The position numbers and the translations under genes are program-made. The notes under the pieces were generated by a model that was not told where the DNA came from, made no database searches, and saw nothing but the letters and a program-made list of their open reading frames with translations. From Methylosinus sp. LW4 (lineage in GTDB: Bacteria > Pseudomonadota > Alphaproteobacteria > Rhizobiales > Beijerinckiaceae): a DNA stretch of 64,000 nt. Below are positions 1 through 7,942 of the stretch, in pieces. The DNA lies in NCBI RefSeq assembly GCF_000379125.1, contig NZ_KB900626.1, positions 3,720,024-3,784,023 on the forward strand, given 5' to 3'. Positions within the stretch are counted from its first letter, which is position 1, and every line of letters begins with the position of its first letter.

Positions 1-752
1 TCGCCGACGACGGCCGCCCGCGCGTCGAGCCCGGACCGGTGCTGCGCCATGCGGAAGATCTCTCCATCTTCTTCTTCAACGAGATCAATCGCGCGCGCCC
101 GCAGGTGCATTCGTTGCTGCTGCGGCTGATGGCGGAGCGCAGCGTCACCGCTTTCGATCGCGAATATTCCTTTCCGGCGCTGCAAGTCTTTGCTGATCGC
201 AATCTCGTCGAGCGGGAGGAGACATTCGAGCTGCCCGCCGCCGCGCGCGACCGCTTTCTCATGGAGATATCCATGAAGACGCCCGCCGACGCCGGCGCCC
301 GCCGCGCGCTGATCTTCGATCCGCGCTTTCACGACGTCGATCGCCTGCTCGATCAAATCGGCGAGCCCGTCTTCGACTATCGCGCGCTCGCTTCCGTCGC
401 CGAGCTGATCCAGAACCGCGTCCACGCCAGCGAGACGCTCGAGGCCTATGTGGCCGCGCTCTGGGATGCGCTGCTCGATCCGCACGCCGCGGGCGTCGCT
501 CTGCCGGATGTCGAAATGCGCGGTCTGGTGCGCGGCGGCGCGAGCCCGCGCGGCCTCGCCTTTCTCGTGCGCGCGGCGCGCGTGCGCGCCTGGCTCGAAG
601 GTCGCGACGCGTTGACGCCGGAGGATATTCGCGAAATTTTCCTCGAGACGATGGCGCACCGCATCTTCGTCGATCCGATCTATGCGATGCGCGGCGACGA
701 TATCGTTCGCGATCTGTGCCGCGCCGCCTTCGCGACGGTCCCGGCGCCGTGA
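1..752 (+). CDS. mxaR: MoxR-family AAA+ ATPase MxaR, 5' truncated by the window edge
   Basis: This is the C-terminal part of a MoxR-type AAA+ ATPase; the reading frame is open from base 3. Family knowledge: MxaR acts with the VWA proteins of the mxa operon in assembling or activating calcium-dependent methanol dehydrogenase. Visible features are the GPV stretch, a Walker B-like segment FFFNEINRA followed by a Q-x-H-S-LLLR helix, the sensor region ADRNLVEREETFELP and the DRFLMEI arginine motif, then a helical lid. The Walker B position usually occupied by Asp is Asn here (N-E instead of D-E). It ends 16 bases before the next start and is the first visible gene of a same-strand operon. The Walker A part lies outside the window. 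Confidence 0.9.
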   Translation, partial: ADDGRPRVEPGPVLRHAEDLSIFFFNEINRARPQVHSLLLRLMAERSVTAFDREYSFPALQVFADRNLVEREETFELPAAARDRFLMEISMKTPADAGARRALIFDPRFHDVDRLLDQIGEPVFDYRALASVAELIQNRVHASETLEAYVAALWDALLDPHAAGVALPDVEMRGLVRGGASPRGLAFLVRAARVRAWLEGRDALTPEDIREIFLETMAHRIFVDPIYAMRGDDIVRDLCRAAFATVPAP

Positions 753-768
753 GACGCGAGGCGTGACG

Positions 769-1614
769 ATGCAGCGCTTCGACATCGCCTATCGACCGCG
801 CGGCCGCGTCTCCAACGGCTCGATCGGCGCGCATGGCGGCGTCGATGTCGGCGGCATAGGCGTGTTTCGCGATCACGCGCGCTTCATTCAATTTCCCGAC
901 GCCCGACGCATCGACATTCGCGCGACCATGCGCGATCCGACCGGCGAAACCCATGTGCGCCGCTTCGAGCAGCGCAATTCAATCGACGTCTATGCGCTCG
1001 TCGATCTCTCCGCCTCCATGGGCTTTCACGGCGCCGCGCGCCGTCTCGATCTCGTCGCCGATCTCTGCGCGGCGCTCGCCTTTTCGGCGACGCGCATCGG
1101 CGATCGTTTCGGCGTCATCGCCTGCGACGAGACATTGCGCAACGATCTTCTGCTGCCGGCGACGCGCGCACGGGGCGCGGCTGTCGCGGCGGCCGAGCGC
1201 TTGCGCATCGCCGCGCCGCGCGGCGCCTCGGCGAAGGCGCTGACGCAAGCCGCCGGCCTCATCGCCGGGCGACGCAAGCTCGTCCTGCTGATCTCCGATT
1301 TTCTCTGGCCGCGCGACTTTGCGACGCGTCTTTTCGGCCTGCTGGCGCAGCATGATCTCGCGCCCATTCTCGTCGCGGATTCCATGGAAGACCTCGAGCT
1401 TCCACACTTCGGCCTCGTCGAGCTCGACGACCTCGAAAGCGGCGCGCGGCGGCTCGTCTTCATGCGCCCGAGCCTGCGTCGCCGCTGGCTCGCGCGCGAG
1501 GCGGAGCGGCGCGACGCGCTGCGTCGTCTCGCGCTCGCGCATGGACGCCCGCCTTTCGTCATGAGCGACTTTTTCGACGCCGACGCGCTGTCGCGTCATC
1601 TGCTCGGGCTGTGA
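769..1614 (+). CDS. mxaS: MxaS, DUF58/VWA-like methanol dehydrogenase maturation protein
   Basis: A 281-residue DUF58-family protein. Residues 79-83 (DLSAS) are a metal-ion-dependent adhesion motif of a von Willebrand A fold, followed by a Rossmann-like core with strands such as KLVLLISDF. DUF58 proteins are typical partners of MoxR ATPases, and in mxa operons MxaS lies directly after MxaR, as here. The frame is open further upstream (to 682), but that would overlap mxaR by 71 bases; the ATG at 769 fits the operon spacing better. There is no signal peptide, so the protein should be cytoplasmic. It ends one base before the mxaA start, which implies translational coupling. Confidence 0.88.
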   Translation: MQRFDIAYRPRGRVSNGSIGAHGGVDVGGIGVFRDHARFIQFPDARRIDIRATMRDPTGETHVRRFEQRNSIDVYALVDLSASMGFHGAARRLDLVADLCAALAFSATRIGDRFGVIACDETLRNDLLLPATRARGAAVAAAERLRIAAPRGASAKALTQAAGLIAGRRKLVLLISDFLWPRDFATRLFGLLAQHDLAPILVADSMEDLELPHFGLVELDDLESGARRLVFMRPSLRRRWLAREAERRDALRRLALAHGRPPFVMSDFFDADALSRHLLGL

Positions 1615-1615
1615 C

Positions 1616-2524
1616 ATGCGCGCAGCCCTGCTCGCTCTTTCGTTTCTTTTCGCGCTGGCCGCGCCCGCCGCGGCGGAAGTGAAATCCGTGCGCCTCTACG
1701 CGGATCGCAGCTTCGGCTTCTTCGTCGGCGATCTGGTGAATGCGCGGCTCGAGATCATCGCCGATTCCGTCTCCCGCTTGCAGACGGCCTCGCTGCCGCG
1801 CCCCGGCGCGCTCGATTATTGGCTCGATCTGCGCGACGTCCATGTGAGCGAGCAGCCCATTGGCGATGGCCTGACGCGCTGGGACATAGAGCTCGTCTAT
1901 CAGCTCTTCTATGTCGCGCTCGATGTGCGCGATCTGCAAATACCGCCTTTTCCGCTGCGCTTTCTGCGTGAGGGCGACAGCGAGATCGCGCGCGCGCCGG
2001 CCTGGACGATCGGCGTCTCGCCCTTGCGCGAGGTGCTGCCGCCGCGCCGCGACAATCCTACCGATTACATGCGCGCGGATCGCGGCGTCGCGCGAGGCGA
2101 CGCAACGACTCCGGCGGCGCGCGCGGGCATATTCGCGGCGCTCGCCTTCGGCGCTTTGGCGCTGGTCGCGCATGATCGCGGCTGGCCGCCGTTTCATCGT
2201 CGCCGCGCGCGCGTCTTCGCCGCCGCTGCGCGTCGCATCGCCGCGCTGACGAAACGTAATGACGAATCCTCGCGCCGCGCCGCATTGCTCGCGTTGCATC
2301 GCGCGATCGACGAATCCGCCGGCCATCGCATCTTCGCAGAGGACCTCGACGCCTTTCTTTCCAGTCATGCGGAATTCGCATCGGCGAAAGAGCCGCTCGG
2401 CCGCTTCTTCAATGCTTCACGCGCGCTCTTCTTCGGCGTCGGCGATGCGGGCGTCGAGCTCGCGGCGACAGAGCTGCTCGCATTGGCGAAGACATTGGCG
2501 GCGTTGGAGAGGAGCGCGGGATGA
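1616..2524 (+). CDS. mxaA: MxaA, periplasmic/membrane methanol dehydrogenase accessory protein
   Basis: A 302-residue protein with a clear N-terminal signal peptide (hydrophobic residues 3-18, cleavage near APAAAE), a beta-rich periplasmic segment, and one membrane helix at about 168-187 before a basic cytoplasmic tail. This topology and its place between mxaS and mxaC identify it as MxaA. Established knowledge links mxaACKL to calcium insertion into the MxaFI methanol dehydrogenase; the exact biochemical act of MxaA is unknown. Its stop overlaps the mxaC start by four bases (ATGA). Confidence 0.87.
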   Translation: MRAALLALSFLFALAAPAAAEVKSVRLYADRSFGFFVGDLVNARLEIIADSVSRLQTASLPRPGALDYWLDLRDVHVSEQPIGDGLTRWDIELVYQLFYVALDVRDLQIPPFPLRFLREGDSEIARAPAWTIGVSPLREVLPPRRDNPTDYMRADRGVARGDATTPAARAGIFAALAFGALALVAHDRGWPPFHRRRARVFAAAARRIAALTKRNDESSRRAALLALHRAIDESAGHRIFAEDLDAFLSSHAEFASAKEPLGRFFNASRALFFGVGDAGVELAATELLALAKTLAALERSAG

Positions 2525-3552
2525 GCTTCGGCCTCGCCTCTCCGCTCGCGCTTTTCCTGCTGCCGCTGGCGCTCGCGCCGCTGCTCTTCTCGCCTTTGCG
2601 GCCATCGCCCATATCTTCCGTCGCCGCGGCGCCGCAGGATGCGCTCTCGACATTCATCGCATGGGCGTTGCGGTTTTTCGCAAGCCTCGCCATAGGCGCG
2701 AGCGCGCTCGCTATCGCCGGGCCTTTTCGCGAAGGCCGCGCCATTCAGCGCTATGGCGAAGGCGCGGAAATCTCGATCCTCGTCGATCGCAGCGCGAGCA
2801 TGAACGAGACATTCGCCGGGCGCACGCCGGCGGGCGGCGAAGAGTCGAAAGCCGCCGCCGCCAAGCGAATCATGACGGATTTCGTCGACCGGCGCGCGCA
2901 TGATCTCTTCGGCGTCACCGCCTTTTCGACCTCGCCGATCATGGTCATGCCGATGACCGATCATCGCGCGGCGGTGCGCGCCGCGATTCAGGCGATCGAC
3001 CGGCCCGGACTCGGCTACACCAATATCGGTCGCGGCCTCGCAATGGCGCTGTCGCAATTTCCCGCGGGCGGCGAGATCGAATCGCGCGTGATATTGCTCG
3101 TCTCCGACGGAGCCGCCGTCATCGATCCGCGCATTCAAGATCAGCTGCGCGCCGATTTCCGCAAGATCCGGCCCAATCTCTATTGGCTGTTTCTGCGCAC
3201 GCGCGGCTCCAAAGGCATAAGCGACCAGCCGGACGCCGGCGAGCTGGACACGCCGCAGGCCTTGCCGGAGCGCCATCTCGATCTCTTCTTCAAATCGCTC
3301 GGCGTCGGCTATCGCGCTTTCGAGGCGGAAGGCCCCGCCGCTGTGGCCGACGCCATAGCGGAGATCGATCGGCTCGAACGTCGCCCGTTCCGCTATGCGG
3401 AGCGCATTCCGCGCAAGGATCTGACGGACCAGAGCCTCGTCGTCGCGGCGCTCGCGACATCTGCGCTGATGGTCGCGAAATTCGCCGAGACGCGGCTGAA
3501 GCAATCGACGCGCGCGCCCGCGCCGGGGCGAGCGGCGAGGAGCGCCGCATGA
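2521..3552 (+). CDS. mxaC: MxaC, membrane-anchored VWA protein for methanol dehydrogenase
   Basis: A 343-residue protein with two N-terminal hydrophobic segments (about 8-28 and 46-66), a periplasm- or cytoplasm-facing VWA domain, and a weak C-terminal hydrophobic stretch. The metal site is complete: D89-R-S-A-S93, a Thr in GYTNIG, and Asp in VSDGA. This is the BatA/BatB-like architecture expected of MxaC. It overlaps mxaA by four bases and mxaK by four bases (ATGA). Family role: maturation or calcium loading of MxaFI together with MxaR, MxaS and MxaL. Confidence 0.88.
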   Translation: MSFGLASPLALFLLPLALAPLLFSPLRPSPISSVAAAPQDALSTFIAWALRFFASLAIGASALAIAGPFREGRAIQRYGEGAEISILVDRSASMNETFAGRTPAGGEESKAAAAKRIMTDFVDRRAHDLFGVTAFSTSPIMVMPMTDHRAAVRAAIQAIDRPGLGYTNIGRGLAMALSQFPAGGEIESRVILLVSDGAAVIDPRIQDQLRADFRKIRPNLYWLFLRTRGSKGISDQPDAGELDTPQALPERHLDLFFKSLGVGYRAFEAEGPAAVADAIAEIDRLERRPFRYAERIPRKDLTDQSLVVAALATSALMVAKFAETRLKQSTRAPAPGRAARSAA

Positions 3553-4151
3553 GCGAATCCACGCGCGCGCAATATAGGCAGACGCTCGCGCGCTTCTTCG
3601 CGCGCTGGCGCTCGACGCTTCTCCTCGCGCTGCTCGCTGCGGCGCTGGCCGGGGCGTTGCAAAACGCCGTCGCCGCATGGCGGGCGCGCATCGACAATGC
3701 CGCGATCGGCGCGCTCGCCGCCGGGCGAGATGTCGAGACCGATTCTGCTTCCGCGCCCGAGCTCATCGCCGCGCGCGTCGAATTTCTCGCCGCGCGCGAG
3801 GAATTCGACAAGGCGCGCGCGCTGCTGGAGCCGCTCGACGTCGCCGGCCGCGACGAGCTCTCCGCCATCGCCCATTATGATCTCGGCAACGCCTTGCTGC
3901 GCCGCGCCTTCGATCTGCTGGAGCGGGGCCAGCTCGAGCCGGCCGGTCCTTTCGTCGAGCTGGCGCGTCGCGAATATCGTCGCGCATTGCAATTTCAGCC
4001 GGCGTTCTGGGACGCGAAATATAATCTCGACGTCGCCGCGCGTCTCGTGCGCGACAATCCGCAGCTCGAGCATTCGGGCGGCGACGAGCTGCCGGCGGAC
4101 CCCAAGAAAATCTGGACCGACATTCCCGGCGCGCCCAAGGGGCTGCCATGA
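3549..4151 (+). CDS. mxaK: MxaK, membrane protein with TPR-like region
   Basis: A 200-residue protein starting at the ATG that overlaps the mxaC stop. It has one N-terminal membrane helix (about 23-40) followed by an Ala/Leu-rich helical region containing a TPR-like stretch (AIAHYDLGNALLRRAF, then a second helix pair ending in FWDAKYNLDVAARLV). This resembles the BatE/MxaK group that accompanies paired VWA proteins. Mutants in mxaK of other methylotrophs make inactive, calcium-poor methanol dehydrogenase. The frame is open upstream to 3183, but that stretch is inside mxaC and is not expected to be coding. Confidence 0.84.
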   Translation: MSESTRAQYRQTLARFFARWRSTLLLALLAAALAGALQNAVAAWRARIDNAAIGALAAGRDVETDSASAPELIAARVEFLAAREEFDKARALLEPLDVAGRDELSAIAHYDLGNALLRRAFDLLERGQLEPAGPFVELARREYRRALQFQPAFWDAKYNLDVAARLVRDNPQLEHSGGDELPADPKKIWTDIPGAPKGLP

Positions 4152-4161
4152 CAGGCCCACG

Positions 4162-5163
4162 ATGATGATCGCCCGCTTGCGCGATGCGCGGTTTCTCTCG
4201 CTCGCCTTCGCTCTGGCGGCGCTCGCCGCCGCTTTTGCGTTTCCGCGCACTGACGCGGTTCGCAATGGCGTCGATCTGCTGGCGACGCTGGACATCACCG
4301 GCAGCATGAACACACGCGATTATTCGCTGGATGGCGCGCCGACGAACCGCATCGAATTCGCCAAGCGGGCGTTGCGGCGGCTCGCCGCCGATCTTCCCTG
4401 CCCTTCGCGCGTCGGCCTCGCCATCTTCACCGAGCGCGAGCCCTTTCTGCTGTTTGAGCCGATAGACGTCTGCGAGAATTTCGCCGCTCTCGACGCGGCG
4501 ATCGGCGCGCTCGACTGGCGCATGGCCTGGGAGGGCGACAGCCGCATCTCCGCTGGCCTGTTTCGCGCGGTCGAGATGGCGCGGCGCGTCGGCGCCGATC
4601 TCCTCTTCATTACCGATGGGCAGGAGGCGCCGCCGTTGCCGGCCTATGGCGCGCCGGTCTTCGAGGGCACGCGCGGCGCGATTTCGGGGCTCATTCTCGG
4701 CGCCGGCGGCTATGAGCCCGCGCCCATTCCGAAATTCGACGATCGCGGCCGCGAGACCGGCTTTTTTGGCGTGGACGAGGTGCCGCATGAGAGCCGCTTC
4801 GGCCTGCCGCCGGCGGGCGCGGAGCAGCGCGAGGGCTATAATCCGCGCAATGCGCCATTCGGCGGAGAGATGCGCGCCGGCACGGAGCATCTCTCCAGCG
4901 TGCGCGAGCCTTATCTGCGGCAGCTCGCCGAGACCACCGGCCTCGGCTATGCGCATTTGGAGAGGCCGGACGGGCTCGCGAGCGCGATTCTCGCGGTCGC
5001 GCGGCCGCGGCCGAGCCTCGCGCCGATCGATCTGCGCCCAGCCTTCGCTGCGGCGGCGCTCGTCGGCCTCGCCACCCTCTATCTCATCGTCCCGCTCGCG
5101 GAGATTTTCGCGCGGCGACGCCATTCCCGTCTCGCAACCACGCTCCCGAGGAGAATAGAGTGA
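4162..5163 (+). CDS. mxaL: MxaL, second VWA-domain methanol dehydrogenase accessory protein
   Basis: A 333-residue protein starting at tandem ATGs (4162 and 4165) ten bases after mxaK. It has an N-terminal membrane helix (about 10-28), a VWA domain with D44-I-T-G-S at the metal site and a later ITDG aspartate, and a C-terminal membrane helix (about 295-315). DxTGS instead of DxSxS is a common VWA variant. With MxaC it forms the usual pair of VWA proteins of the mxa operon. The frame is open upstream to 3697, but this is a shadow over mxaK. Its stop overlaps the GTG start of mxaD. Confidence 0.86.
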   Translation: MMIARLRDARFLSLAFALAALAAAFAFPRTDAVRNGVDLLATLDITGSMNTRDYSLDGAPTNRIEFAKRALRRLAADLPCPSRVGLAIFTEREPFLLFEPIDVCENFAALDAAIGALDWRMAWEGDSRISAGLFRAVEMARRVGADLLFITDGQEAPPLPAYGAPVFEGTRGAISGLILGAGGYEPAPIPKFDDRGRETGFFGVDEVPHESRFGLPPAGAEQREGYNPRNAPFGGEMRAGTEHLSSVREPYLRQLAETTGLGYAHLERPDGLASAILAVARPRPSLAPIDLRPAFAAAALVGLATLYLIVPLAEIFARRRHSRLATTLPRRIE

Positions 5164-5684
5164 AACCGAAAATCGCCCTCCTGGCCCTGCTCTTGTCTAT
5201 CGCGCCGGCGCTGGCGCATGGCCCGACGCCGATCAAGGTCGACGAGAAGATCACCGTCGCCGCCGATCCCAAGGCGGTGTGGGCGCTCGTCGGCCATTTC
5301 GGCGCGCTCGACTGGCATCCCGATGTCGCCAGCGTGAAGGCGACCGGCGGCGACGCCAATGGCGCGGTGCGCGAGATCACGCTGCGCAAGGGCGGCGTCG
5401 TCACCGAGAGCCTCGACGAATATGATCCGCAGCAGATGAAGCTGAGCTATCGCATGTCGGACGCCAATCTTGACGCTCTTCCGATCAGCTCCTATTCGGC
5501 GACGCTGGCGGTGAAGCCGGCGGCGGGCGGCGGCAGCGAGGTGCAATGGTACGGCCGCCTCTATCGCGGCGACACCAGCAATGAGCCGCCGGACAATCTC
5601 AATGACGACGCCGCGCGCGAGGCGATGACCACCTTCCTGAAGGATGGGCTGCAGGGCCTCGCCAAAAAGCTGCAAGGCAAGTGA
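5160..5684 (+). CDS. mxaD: MxaD, periplasmic SRPBCC-fold protein
   Basis: A 174-residue exported protein with a signal peptide (residues 1-19, ending ALA-H). The rest matches the polyketide-cyclase/START-like SRPBCC fold: strand IKVDEKITVAADP, the helix AVWALVGHFGALDWH, and a long C-terminal helix. In Methylobacterium, MxaD stimulates electron transfer between methanol dehydrogenase and cytochrome cL. The start is GTG, chosen because GAGGAG lies about seven bases upstream and because it overlaps the mxaL stop by four bases. Confidence 0.87.
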   Translation: MKPKIALLALLLSIAPALAHGPTPIKVDEKITVAADPKAVWALVGHFGALDWHPDVASVKATGGDANGAVREITLRKGGVVTESLDEYDPQQMKLSYRMSDANLDALPISSYSATLAVKPAAGGGSEVQWYGRLYRGDTSNEPPDNLNDDAAREAMTTFLKDGLQGLAKKLQGK

Positions 5685-5688
5685 CGTC

Positions 5689-6186
5689 ATGAGAGCGCCG
5701 CGTCTCGCCGCCCTTTGCGCGACGCTTGCGGCGCTGCTCTGCGCCTGCGAGGACGCGGCGCCGCAGCGCGAGGCCGTGGAGGTGAAGCGCAAGGACGAGC
5801 TGCCGAAATGGCTGACGCCGATCGATCGCGTCGATCCCGCCTATTGGCTGGCCGCGCGCAAGAGCGGCGGCGCGCCGGTGGTGGAGAGCAGGGTGGCGCG
5901 ACTGCAAGCGGCGCTGGATATCGGCGGCGCGCATTTTCTGGAGGCGCCGCGAATGCTCGCCAATCGCGCTGCGCAGCTCGGCGATATGCTTTCGGAGATC
6001 GGCGCGGCGGAAGACGAGGCGGAATCGATCGAGAGTCTCGCGGGCGTCGCGGCGGCGACGGGAAGCAAGCAGACCTTCGGCGATCTCTGCCAGCATTATT
6101 TCAACCTGCGCAAGCAGGGCGCGACGCGAGACGCGGCGCTCGCCGACTTATTGGAGCGCTATAGCGTGCAGAAGCGCGGGCAATAG
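5689..6186 (+). CDS. MxaH-like putative lipoprotein, last gene of the mxa operon
   Basis: A 165-residue protein five bases after mxaD. The N-terminus has a signal segment ending LLCAC, a plausible lipobox, so it may be a periplasm-facing lipoprotein. The remainder is mostly helical with a conserved-looking LTPIDRVDPAYWLAARKS segment. Position suggests MxaH or MxaE, which follow MxaD in other mxa operons; I cannot decide between them from sequence alone, so no symbol is given. It ends 23 bases before a long hairpin that probably ends the operon transcript. Confidence 0.65.
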   Translation: MRAPRLAALCATLAALLCACEDAAPQREAVEVKRKDELPKWLTPIDRVDPAYWLAARKSGGAPVVESRVARLQAALDIGGAHFLEAPRMLANRAAQLGDMLSEIGAAEDEAESIESLAGVAAATGSKQTFGDLCQHYFNLRKQGATRDAALADLLERYSVQKRGQ

Positions 6187-6208
6187 GCGAAAGGGGAGCA
6201 AAAAAATT

Positions 6209-6265
6209 GCGAGCCCGAAGGCTCGCGGTCCAGGATGCGTTTGGACCGCGAGCCTTCGGGCTCGC
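6209..6265. repeat. Palindromic repeat family A, copy 1 (also a likely bidirectional terminator)
   Basis: Two perfect 24-base inverted arms (6209-6232 and 6242-6265) separated by nine bases; the arm core is GAAGGCTCGCGGTCC. Three more copies occur at 30767-30832, 49284-49341 and 57387-57448. This one lies between the convergent ends of the mxa operon and manC, where it could terminate both transcripts. Confidence 0.9.
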
Positions 6266-6281
6266 CTATTGGCGAACCGCG

Positions 6282-7692
6282 TCAGCCGCGGTTGTAGACG
6301 TCCTGCAGGCGGACGATATCGTCCTCGCCGAGATAGGAGCCGGTCTGCACCTCGATGATCTCGAGGTCGATCTTGCCCGGATTGCTCAGGCGATGAATGC
6401 AGCCGATCGGCAGATAGACCGATTCATTCTCGTGAACCAGCAGCGTCTCCTCGTCGCGGCCGACCTCTGCCGTGCCCTTGACGACGATCCAATGCTCGGC
6501 GCGATGAAAATGCTTCTGCAGCGACAGGCGCGCGCCCGGCTTCACCACAATGCGCTTCACCTGATGCCGATCGCCGGAGTCGACCGACTGATAAAAGCCC
6601 CAGGGACGGAAGATGCGCTTGTGCTCGCCCGCCTCGCGGCGGTTCTCGCGCTTTAATTGATCGACGAGCTGCTTGACATTGTCGCCATGCTCATGGCCCA
6701 GCACCAGCACGGCGTCCGGCGTCGTCACCACAATGACGTCGTCGACGCCGACGACGGTGGTCAGCGTCTCGTCCGAGCGCACATGCACATTGCGCGACTC
6801 GCGCACGACGCCATTGCCGCGCACGGAATTGCCCTGTTCGTCGCGCTCGGTCAGCTCCCACACGGCGCGCCAATTGCCGACGTCCGACCAGCCGATGTCG
6901 GCCTCGATCACCGCGGCCTTGCGCGTCTTCTCCATCACCGCATAGTCGATGGAGGTTTTGGGCGCGCGCGCGAAAGATTCGGCGTCCAGCACGAGAAAAT
7001 CGAGATCGCTGCGGCCGGCGTCGATCGCCTTTTCGGCGGCGTCGAAAATCGCCGGCTCGAAATGGGCGATCTCGGCCTGCATCACATCGGCGCGGAAGAT
7101 GAAATTGCCGCTGTTCCACAAATAGCCGGCGTCGATATAGCGCCGTGCGCGGGTCTCGCGATCGGGCTTTTCGACGAAGGGCCTCGAGCTTGGAGACGTC
7201 GCCGGCGATGCGCTCGCCGGGGCGAATATAGCCATAGCCGGTGGCCGCATGGTCGGGCTTGACGCCGAGCGTGACGATATAGCCGTCCGCGGCGGCGGAA
7301 GCCGCTTTCTTGCAGAGCTCGACGAGGCCTTTGGGGTCGCGCACGACATGATCGGCGGCGAGCACGACGACGATGGTCTGCGGCGAGCGGCGCGCGGCGA
7401 CGCCCGCGGCGACGGCGACCGCGGCGGCCGAATCGCGCCGCGTGGGCTCGAGGACGATATCGGCCGCAGCGCCGATGGCGCGCAGCTGATCGGTGACGAG
7501 GAAGCGATAATCGGCGTTGGAGATGATGACCGGCTTGTCGAAGGCCTCGTCCGCCAGCGTCTGAATGGTGGTCTGGAAGGTCGACAGCTCGCCGATGAGC
7601 GGAATGAATTGTTTCGGGAGAGTTTCCCGCGATTCGGGCCATACGCGCGTGCCCGCCCCGCCGCACATTATGACAGGTAGTATCTTCGTCAT
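6282..7692 (-). pseudogene. manC: Mannose-1-phosphate guanylyltransferase/mannose-6-phosphate isomerase with a one-base frameshift
   Basis: The N-terminal half (from 7692) carries the nucleotidyltransferase signature VIMCGGAGTRVWP and the FIPLIG lysine region; the C-terminal half, in another frame, carries FVEKPDRET, YLWNSGNF and a cupin isomerase domain with HFHRAEHWIVVKG. Together they form a normal 469-residue bifunctional ManC/AlgA-type enzyme that makes GDP-mannose for surface polysaccharide. The two halves join if one base is removed from the GGG at 7179-7181 (plus strand). Whether this is a real lesion or a sequencing error cannot be told here; both halves look intact and conserved, which favours an error or a very recent mutation. 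Confidence 0.85.
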
Positions 7693-7942
7693 GTATCGCC
7701 TTTCGGTGGAAGGCCGTTGTCCAGCGCCGCGCTCCTTATGAGACGACGGCGACGGACCGGATCTCGCCCACGGCCCGCAAGTCGGGGTCGACGAGGCCCG
7801 CTAGCATAGGCTGCGCCAATGCGCCAAAGATTACGTCAGCAATAGGCCGAACGACCAGGATTTGGCAAGTCGGCGCAATCGCTTCGAGCGAATCTGCGCG
7901 CTCGGAACGGGGCCGACATCACCAGTCATTTGAGGCGAAATT

